NCBI GenBank assembly: GCA_030435675.1
Contig: CM059624.1
Span: 8,146,769-8,210,768, forward strand
Reading direction: 5' to 3'
Length of the DNA stretch: 64,000 nucleotides
Origin: Steinernema hermaphroditum
Lineage: Eukaryota > Nematoda > Chromadorea > Rhabditida > Steinernematidae
The notes below the pieces were generated by a model that ran no database searches, had not been told where the DNA came from, and saw only the letters and a program-made list of their open reading frames with translations. A program made the translations under genes and the position numbers. Each line of letters starts with the position of its first letter. Position 1 is the stretch's first letter. Shown here in pieces: positions 22,798 through 33,737 of this stretch.

Positions 22798-25700
22798 ATG
22801 AGTGAGGGACCCACTTCCAGAGGTATCGCCGGCCCGGTCCTCCCCGAGAACCGCCTCCCTTTAGGGGTGTACGTCGGATCCATCGACGAGCCATGCACGT
22901 CAACGTGGACGGCGACTTCGAGGCGACTGACGCCGGAGTCGCCGTGCACCTCGACGCACACGACGCCGAAGTCTTCGCGGAGCTTGAACCTGAAGATGTT
23001 CTCCGTGGGCAGCGTCGAGTCCTCCTCCGTCTCCGGCATCTCCCCCCGGAAGGAGGGCACCAAAAGGGCGAAGATCATCGCCGCCGGACAGAGCTTCGTC
23101 TTCCAGAAGCAGAAGATCATCCAGGTACACACCCTCGAGAAGGAGTGTCTGACCGTTGGCGTCGAGGTTGGTCCCTACCGTATGCCCGAAGCAACGGTGT
23201 TCTTTAGCCGAAGTGCCGCGTGACCGAGGTGTACGCGTGCTGCTGCGCCCACCTGGGCATCGAAGACGACAGGTTCTTCGGCCTTGCGCAGAGATGCCCC
23301 TCCGAAGGCATCGGAGGCGACCGTCCGCGCAACGAGTACTTCTTCCTCGAGTTCGACCAGAAGGTGTCCAAGTACCTCCCGAAACACTCCAAGTTCTCCA
23401 GGGTAAGCCTGCTCGCGTGTCCCGCCGCGCATGCCTATTTACCGGTTGTTTATCGCGCGGCGCATCGTTATGGAATGTTACGATCACGGCGCGCCGTCGC
23501 CGTTTACGGCGACCCGTCCTTCGCCCGCGATCCACATACCTCCGCGCACCCATGATCGCCCAGGAAGGGCAAAAGTCGAAAATACGTCCGACAAGCACTA
23601 ACAGTCAGCCTTACAGTCCACAACCGTCGAGAAGAATCGCCCTCAACTGGTCCTCTTCTTCAGAGTGCGCGTCTACATTGAGAAGATTCCCTACATAAGG
23701 TACGGTAGCAGAGAGCTCAGGACCACGGTCCCGTCTTTTCAGCTGCGATGTGTCCCTCAAGTACTACTACCTGCAGCTCCGCGAGAACCTCGTGGACCAG
23801 TGGTCGGGACCACACACCGTGAGCGAGGAACGATGCTGGGAGATGGCCATGCTGGCCCTCCAGGTACGTCCTCCAGCAAGTGGCGTCGTCTCAGAGAAGT
23901 CTTTAGGCGGATAAGTACGACAATCAAGTGGGCTTCTTTCGGGCGGAGAACTACTTCCCGTTGTGGGTGATCAACCTGCGAGGCCTCGACTACGTCAAGC
24001 AGAACATGCCGAATGTGCTCCAGGACTTCCGGAAGCCCAATGAGCGCGAGGCGATGATCTCCTTCTGCCAGGAGGCCTCCCGGAGCCCCTTCGCCCTCAA
24101 CTGCCACCTCTACGGTCTCCGGAGACACAAGATGGACGTGCGGAACAACGCCCTGCTGGGCATCACGGACCGCGGAATCGACATGTGGGATGTCGGCGAG
24201 GAGGGCGACCGGATTCCCCTCCGAAGCCTCGCCTTCAACCGCATCGCGCGCCTCTGCTTCGACAAGAAGCGTCTCACCATCTGCGGCCTCGAGGGCTCCA
24301 AGATGTCCCTGTACACCTCTTCCAACGACTCTGCACGCTACCTCCTCCGTTTCTGCCGCGAGGTCCATCTCCAGCAGATCCAGATCAACATCTACTTTGC
24401 ACAGCACCCCGAAAGTGTCTCCTTCACGTGTCCAGGCGGTTGGGGCCGCGAGCAAGGCGTCGATACCGGCATCGGGATGGCCCTCTGCGAGCGCCACTCG
24501 CTCGTATCCCAGACGAGCAACAGCACCTCCGGAATCGTTTCCGACCGCCAGCATAGCGACGCCGAGAAAGGTGCCGCTTCCCCAGCCGTGTCATGTCCTA
24601 ACTCAGCGCTCCTTCAGAGAACGACGCCGAGAGTTCTTCGGAGATCCAGGAGACGTTCCGTCCGCTCACCCCGGTCCGTTCGGAGAACGAGGAAGAGGAG
24701 GAGGAAGAGTCCCGGGACAAGGAGGTCGCAAAGGCGGACCTCCAGAAGGCGCCCCCGGCCATCGACACTTCGATACGCGCCGGCTCCTCGGCCTATGCCT
24801 CTGCCAGTTCCTCCATCGCGAACGCCTCGGAGACGCAGCCCATCTTCGAGACGCTCCACCCGATCATCTACGCCTGCGCCGAGTCAGTAGAGCTCACTGC
24901 GCTCCCCTCGAAGTCGCTCAGCGCGCCTCCGCCACCCGCGGTGGCGCCTCCGGCTCTTCCGCCGACCACAAGATACGTCCAGAACGTGCGCAAGGCGAAC
25001 ATGACGTCGAAGTCGGACGACTCCTCCTACTTGCCCAACATGGTGACGCTGTCGGAACCCTCGGAGTCTCCCCCGATCGACGTAAGCTTTCGTCCAGAAG
25101 CCCCCTGACACCTTCTTTAGCTGGACCTCTACCCTCTGGGGGCGAACTACGTCGCGGAGCCCTCTCTGATGAACCAGAGCCCGATCCCCACCATTCCCTA
25201 CGGTCAGGCGCCCTTGACGAGGCCCCAGATCCCCTCCCTATCGCTGCATGACCTCCGAATGCCGATGTCCACGGCGGCGGCGCCCTTCCAAAATCCGGCG
25301 ATGGGCATCCGCCAGCCGCCGTGCTATTCCGAGGCCACCAGTGCCATGCGCTCCGTCTACGCCCCGTCGGCGAAGCTCCAGAAGCCGCTTCTTTCCCCCC
25401 AGCAACGTCCCCTCCACAGCCACCAGCACTCGAAACCACGCTGGACTACGGTAACCGGTCTGGACCCCCAGCTGATGGCCATGATGGAGCAGATGCAGCT
25501 GGAGCAGAGCGCGATGAACGCCTTCCACCAGGCGCGCTCCGAGCCCCGGCTCCACCAATCGGTAACTCCCCTCCGAAGGCTCTCCCACCGGCGTCTTCTT
25601 TAGGTGTGGAACGGCGTTACGAACCCGGCGGTGCTTCCCGACTCTCTCTCAACGCTCCCGGCCTCTTACGCGGTCCCTCCAGTGGCACCCTCACAGCCCC

Positions 25701-26700
25701 CACAGGGCGGACGACGCTACAAAAGCCGCTCCCCGTCGAATCGAGGCATCAACCGTGTCAAGAGCATGCCGGCTCACTCCATGGTCCACGTGAGTGCCGT
25801 CTACCGTATCTGGCCTTATCACCATTTCAGGAGGACTTCCATGGCCTGCACGCATCGATGGCGCAGCAGCTCTCCAACCACGGCCTCCACCACGCGCAGT
25901 CTCTCAATCAGGGCTCCAATCGTGTCCACATGAAGCCCTCCACCTACTCCCGCGGCCTCGACGTCCCGAATCTGATGCCCGCGACGTCGACGGCCTTCGC
26001 CGCACAGCGCCCCTCCGCCGGCCACTTCGTCCCGACGAAGAGGAATTCGTCAGAGGAGCACCAGAAGAGGCCGGAGCGTCTCAACTCGGATGACTTCAGC
26101 CGCATCAAAGATTTCCCCATGATGAGCGCCCTCTGGCAGGAGCATCAGAGGGGTATCGTCGGCTCCTCCTCTCCCTCGACCTCCTCCGACGCTACCGGTA
26201 CAGTATCCACCAGCTCCACGATCCGCCAACCGGCTGACCTGCGATTGAGTCCACCTCGAAGGCCCTCCTTTTCGTGCCAGGACCTATCGGCCCCCAGCAG
26301 TGTCTCCTCTCAGCAGATGTCTTCTTCCCTCCACGCGGGCTATCCGCCGCCCCAGAGGACCGTCGCCGATGTTCTCCCCTCGAACCTCAACTGGGAGCGC
26401 TACTTGGTGCTCCCCTCCGTCTCCTCCGCCGACATCGTCCCATCCGCCTCGAGTCTCTATGCCACCGAGCCCGCGAGCTCCTCCCGGTCCTACCTACCGT
26501 ATGCCACCTCCGTTCTCCTGCAGCAGAACCTCGATGGTCGTACCAGTGGGTACGCGCTCTCCTCTCCCGACCGTCTTTTAATCGCCTCCGCTTCCAGAAC
26601 GTACTCACCCGCCTTCGCCACGCAGGTGCTCGACCTCCCGCCACCGCCACCGTACCCCCAGTCGTCACCGAACTCCCGCAAAGCCCCAATGGTCATGTGA
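22798..26700 (+). CDS. FERM-domain protein, FRMD6/expanded-like
   Basis: Multi-exon gene of about 1,100 residues ending in TGA at 26698-26700. After a Ser/Thr-rich N-terminus, the F1 lobe spans 23080-23400 (CCCAHLGIEDDRFFGLAQ; FFLEFDQKVSKYLPKHSK). The F2 lobe starts near 23620 (VRVYIEKIPYI; KYYYLQLRENLVDQW; MAMLALQADKYDN; FRAENYFPLWVINLRGLDYV). The F3 lobe follows (FALNCHLYGLRRHKMD; LGITDRGIDMWDVGEEGD; RLTICGLEGSKMSLYTS). A long low-complexity tail rich in S, P, A and M has proline runs such as LPPPPPYPQSSP, potential WW/SH3 ligands. FERM proteins link membranes to the cortex; FRMD6/expanded acts upstream of Hippo signalling. The frame stays open upstream to a TTTCAG at 22725, so the N-terminus could be longer. 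Confidence 0.75.
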
Positions 26701-27219
26701 AGCTTCTTTCGCCGAAGAAACTCTTACCTCAAGCCTCCTCTAGCGGAACCTCATTCCGGACGAGCTAGCCGAGCACCGCACCCGCCGTGATCATATCGTC
26801 TGCCTTTCATGCCCCCTCCTACGGTTTCTCCCTTGCCATCGTCCCACAGAGGACGTCCAACTTGCCATACTCCCCTTTTGTAAATAGACAGTCTTGTAAA
26901 CGCGACGTCAGTCTCAGGTTATGTCTCAGTTGTGATTGTAGCAATGAGTGCGCCACTTGGAACCTTGCTCAAGCGGCAAATTATGGACTTTACAGAGATA
27001 AGATACTTCTAACTGACCCAAAAAAGAAATAAAAATGGTTAAAATCATCGCCTCGTGCCCCAATCCCTTCGATGGGAACCCTCTCCACCCGCAGCCAAAC
27101 GCGAGAAATCGATTTTCGGTCACAGGCGGCCCCCTCGTTGAACCCGGCAACGGCCCTCCGCGCCGCCACTTGCGTCGCTCACACCTTCAACGGCTTCAGG
27201 ACCTTTCCGAATCCAGAAG
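26701..27219. other. FERM-gene 3' UTR and leader of the FLYWCH-like gene
   Basis: About 520 bp. An AATAAA-containing stretch at 27024-27033 is a likely polyadenylation signal for the FERM gene. Short ORFs from 27035 and 27072 overlap the next gene's leader; no clear upstream exon was established. Confidence 0.4.
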
Positions 27220-28020
27220 ATGCTGCATACAGAAACAGAGGGCGACTCGCCAACGGGCAGTGGCTCCTCCGCCGCTGGGAGTCCTCTGCCAGTGCCCGTC
27301 TCCCGGAGAACGTCCATCAAGTGGCGCTCCCTCGGCGTTTTTTCCAACGACGTCGAGATGACAGCCATCAGGAACTCGAGGAAAGTATCGAAGCGGAAGA
27401 CGGACGTCCTCCGCCACGGAAGGAAGGTCACCTACAGATGCAATTCGTGGAAGAGGACGCGCTGTCCCTATCAGATGTACGCACTCTATGCGAAGGGCGG
27501 ATTCGCAGAACTCTTCGAAACGGTCGCCGAGCACAAGCACGACGCGACCTCGAAGAAGGAATCGACGCCCCTGGAGGAGACCGAAGCCGACGAGACGGGT
27601 GAAGACGTCCCCGCTATGGAGCCTGACGAGAAGCCTGAAGAAGGCAGTCTGGAAGAAGACGCTGTCCTCGAGGTGAGCAGGCCTTTGAGGTGGTGTCGAA
27701 CGCTCTCTTTCCAGGACACCTCATCGCTGGAGACCTTTAAAATCGCCGACCACGCCTCGGGTCTTCTGGAGATCGCGAAGGAGCTCGACCTGAGCGTCTC
27801 GTTCAACCTCTGCGGCTCCCATGAGTTCGTCTTCGCCTCTGTCCAGCCTCACCAGACGGTGCAGGTCGTCTTCGAGGAGGGCGAAGGCGACGTCCGCGTC
27901 TCTGTGCGGCTTGAAGACTCAGAGCTGCACGCGGAGACCTGGACGAAAAGCAGTTGGGCGCAGTTCTTCTGGGCCCTCCGGGGGAAGTGCTGGACCGTTC
28001 TTGTACAGAATCGGCCCTGA
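27220..28020 (+). CDS. FLYWCH-like zinc-finger protein, about 253-266 residues
   Basis: Open from the ATG at 27220 (preceded by CCAGAAG) to TGA at 28018-28020. Residues 55-110 hold LRHGRKVTYRCNSWKRTRCP, then EHKHD, a C-x(n)-C-x(n)-H-x-H arrangement like FLYWCH or MULE-N-terminal zinc fingers that bind DNA. An acidic linker follows (EEDAVLE). The C-terminal part (EIAKELDLSVSFNLCGSHEF; SWAQFFWALRGKCW) looks globular but is unrecognised. A 42-nt segment (27671-27712) has perfect intron ends, GTGAGC to TTTCCAG, yet is in frame and stop-free, so two isoforms are possible. The UGT gene starts 215 bp downstream on the same strand. Confidence 0.6.
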   Translation: MLHTETEGDSPTGSGSSAAGSPLPVPVSRRTSIKWRSLGVFSNDVEMTAIRNSRKVSKRKTDVLRHGRKVTYRCNSWKRTRCPYQMYALYAKGGFAELFETVAEHKHDATSKKESTPLEETEADETGEDVPAMEPDEKPEEGSLEEDAVLEVSRPLRWCRTLSFQDTSSLETFKIADHASGLLEIAKELDLSVSFNLCGSHEFVFASVQPHQTVQVVFEEGEGDVRVSVRLEDSELHAETWTKSSWAQFFWALRGKCWTVLVQNRP

Positions 28021-28235
28021 AGAAGAACATTCCGAGATTCTAGAACTGTACGGGTTGTAAATGCAAAATAATAAATGAAGGCTAGTCACACGATAGACAC
28101 AAACGAAGCACTCGGGGACGGCGCTGTGTGCACGAGGAGAGCGTATTTTGTGTTGCGGTTCTTCTTGCGCCGCGCCGGAAGTGATAGGCGTGCGCTCAGC
28201 ACTCGTAAAGGAAAGAGGCGTCGGAGGTCGGTCAG

Positions 28236-30154
28236 ATGCTCCCCTCCGTCGTCTGCCTCTGTCTTCTGCCGCTCCTCGGGTCCGCGGATCCCGAAGGCGT
28301 TGCCTTCACCTACACCCATGCGGTCTCCTCGAGTCATCTGGCCGTCGTCTTCAACGTCGCCTCGAAGGTGCCCCGGAGTCCGACGTCCCTCTCAGATTCT
28401 TTTTCAGCTGCGCGACTTCGACGTTTACGACGTCCGATGGCCGATAATGGAGGCTGTCGCCAACTTCAAGTCGCCTTCCGGATTCCGCTCGATCGTCTCG
28501 GAGCGCGCGATGAAGCACAGCTCGAAGATGAAGGAGATGGTGAGTTCTCTCGATGGCCTTTCTTTTGGAGGATTCAGGTCGACGGCACCGGCTGGGAGTC
28601 GAGCGGAGGCGAGATGCTCTCCATCTTCAGGGTGCTCTCGTCGGCCATCTCGCTCATCTTCATGCCCTGTGACTTCGAGGACTCCATCGAGGTGGAGCAG
28701 CCACGGCCCCTGAACCTCTCCCTCATCGATCCCTTCACGTCGCTCTGTGCCGTCGCCCGGGCCCGGCAGCTCCACTCCCGTTTCTTTTTCGTCTCGCCTC
28801 TCGTGGAGCCGATGAGCATCGCGATGCTCTCCGGTGAGTGCTCCGGCCCACTCCGCCCCACTTTCGCCCTTCTGCAGGCGGGGAGCTACCCATCGCCGCT
28901 ACTGCGAGCGTCCTCGTCGCGAAGGCGCCCTCGAAGATGACTCTCCTCGACAGAGCGGCGAACGTCTTCGCTCACGCTTTCTTCGAACTCCTCGTTGGAC
29001 ACCAACTCTCCGTCGCCCGTCTTCTCTTCGGTCCCAATCCCTTCTTCGCCCCCGTCGAACCGTCCTTCGTCTTCATCAACACCCACCGTATCCTCGACTT
29101 TCCTGTCCCGAGGACCTTCGCTAGGGTCGACTTCGCCTCTCGGAGGAACGTCCTCGGCGACACGCCGCCGACCCCCCTTGACGACGACCTTCTTCAGTTC
29201 ATCGAAGATCCCACCTGGCGACGCGTTTCTGTCTTCTCGATGAGCACCTACACCAATGACGCCGAGATGCCGGCCCATTTAATCGAAGGTAAGAAAGCGA
29301 GATAGAGTCCCAGATCCTAGGATTCAGTCTTCTCGGAGGCGTTCAGCCACTTCCCCAACATTGGCTTCGTCTGGAGGATCAAGGAGCTCGACGCAAAACA
29401 CCGCCGAAAGAACGTCAAAGTCGTCCAGTGGATCCCGCAGAGGACTCTTTTCGAGCATCCGAAAACCGGCGCAGTCATCTCCCACTGTGGGCAGAATAGT
29501 TTCCTTGAGGCCGTGCAGGCCGGCGTTCCGATCTTCTGCATTCCGATGATGGGCGATCAGCACCTACAGAGCGCGATTCTCCTGGAGCACGGCATCGGCG
29601 TGGTTTCGACGAAAGCGGCACTTGATGTGGAGACTGTAGTGAAGTCCCTGCACGAAGTTCTGAACAACGAAGGGTGTGTTCCATGCCTAGCGACAAGGAT
29701 GTAGCACCTCATCTTTAGAATTCACAGAAGATCGAACCATTTAAAGGAAATGCTCAAAATGGAAGAAGAACATCTACATGGCGGGGACGTCTTGTGGTGG
29801 CTTCGCTACTATCTCAGGTCAGTAAAATTTGCACAATTGTCACAGCAGCACTTTTTCGTGCAGTTTCTAACAAGGGAGTCTTCCTGAGAGAGAGGCGCAG
29901 ATCTCAGATGTGCTGGAGTTGATAGACGGTGGGCTGGGGAAAACGCCAAAAATGACACTAACATATTTTGGCTGCGGTTCCTCTAGTGTCTTTGGACAGC
30001 AATCGAGTGGGTTCTTCTCGCATATAATCATTTCAGGCACACGGAGCAGCAGTTCCAAAGCTACGTTTTCCCAAATCGCCCCGAAAGTCAATTCATGGAA
30101 AATCTGTTTGCGATCACAATTTTGGGAGCAGTGTTCATTGTGCTAATCATCTAA
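28236..30154 (+). CDS. UDP-glycosyltransferase (UGT)
   Basis: About seven exons, roughly 490 residues. A signal peptide (MLPSVVCLCLLPLLGSADP) precedes a variable N-terminal aglycone-binding half. The C-terminal half has the UGT signature: KVVQWIPQRTLFEHP, then VISHCGQNSFLEAVQAGVP, then IPMMGDQHLQSAILLEHGIG. These residues bind the UDP-sugar. The usual F-x-T-H-G-G is V-I-S-H-C-G here. The last exon (30039-30154) ends with a hydrophobic stretch, FAITILGAVFIVLII, the membrane anchor; the usual basic cytosolic tail is missing. UGTs conjugate sugars to lipophilic small molecules in the ER lumen for detoxification. The intron before the last exon is about 220 nt, much longer than the others. Confidence 0.85.
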
Positions 30155-30332
30155 CAACCAAAATCAACAAATCTACAATAGCTTTGTAGCATTGGAGCGA
30201 CCTCGTAACGTATGAAGGCAACAACAAAAAAATAGGTAAAAAAACTTTCACAAGTGGTTCATAACAACAACGTAACAATAGTCCCACATCAGAAGTTAAC
30301 AAGAAAACAAACAATTTGGTGTTGTCGGTGTC

Positions 30333-31242
30333 TTAGCCGATGTCCATTTCATCGTCCTCACAGGAATCTTCACTGCTCTCATCAGAATCAGCTGTTCTGG
30401 GACGCTTAGAACCGATGGGTACACCTTCTGCAAGAATTACGGTTTTTAAATTTGTGCAACAGAACCTAAAACAAACCTGCGCTGTCATCAGAATCGCCCG
30501 AGGATTCGTCTTCGTCGCTCTCATTGTTATCTTCCATTTCAATGTCCTGTTTTCCTTCCTCGTCGTCTTCCTCCCACCACGAGTCAGCGCTATCCCCAGC
30601 ATCAGATTCCTCATCTTCATCATCGTTCAAATCCGAATCGGAGTCAGCTTTGTCAGGATGGAACACAATCTCAGGTTCCTGGGAAGCATAGGAAATGGGA
30701 TTCGAACGGCGGTCCATCTGGTCCATAATAAGCGTCATCTTGCCTTGCAGAGCCAAGAGCTTATCCATCTGACTTGTACGTTGGTTCAACCAATCAAGCA
30801 GAGATCCCAGCTTCGAGTTAAGGTCAGGAAGCTGCAAATACTAGTTTGATTCAAATGCCGAAAACATCAAATCATACCGAAGTGAGGTAGGGCATGTGAT
30901 TGTGAAGGATAGGTATGATCCATCGCAAAACGCGGGACATGCTAAAATGACCCAGTACACCAACAAGTAAGAATAACGTAAGACTTACTCATAAGCAGCG
31001 GTGGTACGGAACCGCTTTTCCAAAAGCTTGATAAATGGAACAACATGAGCCACAGGAAGATCTCGCACAGTTGGGTTGATGCTGTTGGTCGCCGCTTGGC
31101 TAATTAGGAGATCGAGCTTCTCATCATCTCCACTGACAATCGCTTGCGTAAGGAGAACACTCATTTTCTCTCCACCTCTCACTTTCTTCGCGACCTTCGC
31201 AGTTCCATCAGAAATTGTTTTCACTTCGTGTTCTTTTTCCAT
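30333..31242 (-). CDS. WDR43/Utp5-like protein consisting only of the Utp12 domain and acidic tail
   Basis: Exons 31242-30989, 30941-30878, 30831-30477 and 30427-30333 total 768 nt (255 residues). The sequence matches the C-terminal Utp12 domain of WDR43: SVLLTQAIVSGDDEKLDLLI, then TVRDLPVAHVVPFIKLLEKR, HNHMPYLTSLPDLNSKLGSL and ALQGKMTLIMDQM. A long acidic tail follows, rich in D, E and S, ending DDEMDIG. WDR43 works in the small-subunit processome (t-UTP subcomplex) in rRNA transcription and processing. The large WD40 propeller normally N-terminal to this domain is absent, and the gene upstream is unrelated. A CTTTAG acceptor at 31271-31276 lies about 30 bases upstream of the ATG, fitting trans-splicing of a downstream operon gene. 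Confidence 0.75.
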
Positions 31243-31308
31243 GGTTGGTTCAGCTTCCACATTAGCCTAAAGCGACGGGGGTGTTAGAGTTGACATAAAT
31301 AGGCAGCA

Positions 31309-31334
31309 TCCCCCCCCCCACACACACACACACA
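31309..31334 (+). repeat. C-run followed by a CA microsatellite
   Basis: About ten C residues run directly into a (CA)n tract. It lies in the short interval between the ePHD gene stop (31388) and the next gene's acceptor. Confidence 0.8.
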
Positions 31335-31387
31335 GTCGCACTCAATCTACAGTTGCAACGTTTTTACTGGAGATCATGATATTAACA

Positions 31388-32127
31388 TTATTTGCAACAA
31401 TTGAAAACACCCTTCCGCATTTTAAAACCGCGACGAATTGCACATGGATAATGAAGGTATCCTTCAGGCTCGACACACTTCACTGCAGCTCCAGTTTTCC
31501 GGCATTCGGAGCACCTCTGCGCCCAAAATTTAGTCATCTTCTCGTCCACATTTTCAATCCTTGCTCCGACAAGCTGCACCCCATCAGCCCAAAGTGCACA
31601 ACGAGCATGCATCCAAATCTTCAGCACTTTGTTAATCAGATCAACTTCATCATTCGGCTCCTGACAAAGGAACGTTGGCCAGATTGATAACGGCGGCGCC
31701 TTTACAACATATGGACCAAAAAGATTTCCCATGCTGTCCTCCTCGTCGTGTAATTGACAAAACGCACAAACGTTGTCCGTTTCAATAATTTGTCCGGAAT
31801 TCACGTCTTCTTGGTTGGTATCAGCAAGTTCTCTGATTGCCGCTTTTTCCAACATTGAATCATGAGTTGCTGTGTTGCGGATCTTCACCGTCCCATTTTT
31901 ATCGTCAACAAGAAGCAGTGGGCACTGCTCGTCATCCTAACGGAAACCAGAATTATGAACCTAGCTCAATCAGTGTATTTTGTTTATGTAAACAGCACCC
32001 CCATCGGATAAAAAGGATTTACCTTAGCCTTTGACTCCGACTTATCGACATCATTTCCGAGATGAGCACTTCCATTCGCCACAGCTGCCGATGAACGGTT
32101 GTTTTTCCGCGCCATTTTTCTCGGCAT
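31388..32127 (-). CDS. Extended-PHD (ePHD) zinc-finger protein, 217 residues
   Basis: Two exons: ATG at 32127 to about 32023 (35 codons, lysine-rich MPRKMARKNNRSS), then 31936-31388. Residues from about 90 onward form an ePHD module: CAFCQLHDEEDSMGNLFGPY, then KIWMHARCALWADGV, then RCSECRKTGAAVKC and YLHYPCAIRRG. The C-x2-C, H-x2-C-x-L-W, C-x2-C and H-x-P-C-A elements are characteristic of the ZNF1/PHD pair found in PHF6, PHF11, MLL and AF10-type proteins, which bind nucleosomes or DNA. The fold ends close to the C-terminus; no other domain is present. It is followed at 146 bp by the Utp12-domain gene on the same strand, so the two may be one operon. Confidence 0.8.
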
Positions 32128-32449
32128 AAGCCCGCCTGGAAATAATGATGATGAAAGCAAATTTTTAAATTAATAAGTTCATGGGATCGCTGTAACGGAC
32201 AAGAAAACATAATGCACATCCACGCGAAACAGAGTGCGCGACATCACAGCGGACATGGTCGCAAAGTTAGTAAAAGTAAGAGATACGGTGACGGAAATGC
32301 ACGCCGCAGGTTATTCCGCTGATCGTTCCACAAGAAGCTGCCGAAACGCAATCGCCAAGGCGCGACATCAACGTCTAACGGTTCTCGTTGCGAGACCCAG
32401 ACTCGCAGTAAACGTCTCTGTTGTCTGCTGGTTGTCTGGAGAGAACCAG

Positions 32450-33737
32450 ATGTTGTTTTGTTTGACTTACTCACGCGGCCTTCGGAGCTTCTTGACAACG
32501 AGAATAGCTGGCCAGGTGAATTACCTTTTAATTGTCACATTTTAATCCTGGTTTTAGGGTGTACGTGTCACCGATGACTCGATTGAAGGAAAGCTGTTTG
32601 TAGAAGCAGAAACGGACGACTTTGAGGAACTTCCTTTCGCCGAGAGGTGCTTCTGTGTTATTGGCTTCAAGAAGCACGATGAGGGAGTGAACAAACGAGG
32701 CATGTGAGAGCAACTACTCTTCTGGCAATGTCTCGCTATTTTAGTCGTGTTCAATTCGCTCTTCGGTTTCCTGGATTCAGAAGCTTTGAATACTTACGTC
32801 GCAGATGTATCGCGGAGAACATTTAGAATTTCGGTAAAAACTTCGGGAAAATGGCGCAAGAAGATCGATTCCGAAGTAATCGAAGGTTGCCGTGTCTTCA
32901 CGTTTCTTTGTTATTTTTGTTTCCAGAAGTTGTCCGGCAGCTTGTCAACTGCTTTGAAGAAGCGTCTCAAACTGACCCCGAACCTCCGGAATCCGGCTTT
33001 TGAACTGTGTGTCCATATCACAGAGAAGCTGTTGTTTGTTGCCATACCGAAGCGCTCACTTCTTTCGAGACGGCCATATCATTACCATAACGGCTTGAGA
33101 TCCACCGTATGCGATGCGATCATCCAACTCGCGGAACTAAAGTCGGGTCATATTGTTGTCGATGTCACCTGTGGAAGTGGATCTATTCTCGTTGAGGCTG
33201 CTCATGCAGTTCTACCCGAAAGTGTACGTTAATAGTAACCTTTTATTTCCAGTTTGAGTAAATTTGTCTTCAGATCTTCTGCATCGGATTAGATTGCAAC
33301 GAAAAGATGCTCCTCACAGCTAAAGAGAACTTCGTCCACTGTTCTCCGCTGTTTAATCATATGTCGAGTTTTGAGGTGGCTTGTGTCAACGCCTCTTCAG
33401 GTATTCTTCATTTATGCTTCGAATTATAAACCATATTTCGCTTTTAGGTTCCCTTCGCTGGGAGGCCGTCGACCGCATCGTCGCGGATTTGCCCTTCGGT
33501 CATCAACATGGCAATGTTGAGGAGATCAAATCCGTGCTCCTTCCAGAAGTTTTCAACTTAATTCGAAAATTCTTCAGCACTGACGGAAAGAAGGTCGCCG
33601 TGATCCTGATCGCCGAAGAACACAAATCGAGCTTCGCCGACTTCGTCAAGGATCTCCAAGATGTGGCAGTCGAGGATCACGCGCTGTTTTTAGGCTACAC
33701 TTCGGCAGTTATCGTGAAGATTTCAAGGAGTGGATAA
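32450..33737 (+). CDS. THUMPD2/3-like RNA (guanine-N2) methyltransferase
   Basis: Starts LFCLTYSRGLRSFLTTRIAG, like the N-terminus of THUMPD2. A THUMP domain follows (32747-33060; RTFRISVKTSGKW, then PAFELCVHITEKLLFVAIPK). The methyltransferase begins at YHYHNGLRSTVCDAIIQLAE with the SAM-binding motif VVDVTCGSGSILVEAAH; the catalytic-type motif is ADLPFGHQHG near 33490. THUMPD2 modifies U6 snRNA and THUMPD3 modifies tRNA at guanine N2. The intron after 32875 (51 nt) is in frame without stops and could be retained. The junction near 32700 does not join in phase with standard GT-AG sites, so that boundary is uncertain. Stop TAA is at 33735-33737. Confidence 0.75.

Noticed and set aside
22900..23598. 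232-codon reverse ORF opposite the FERM gene
   Set aside because: It is antisense to FERM exons with clear family similarity; composition is arginine-rich, as typical for GC-rich shadow frames.
24190..25251. 353-codon forward ORF in another frame of the FERM gene
   Set aside because: It runs against the frame that encodes the F3 lobe and its residues resemble no family.
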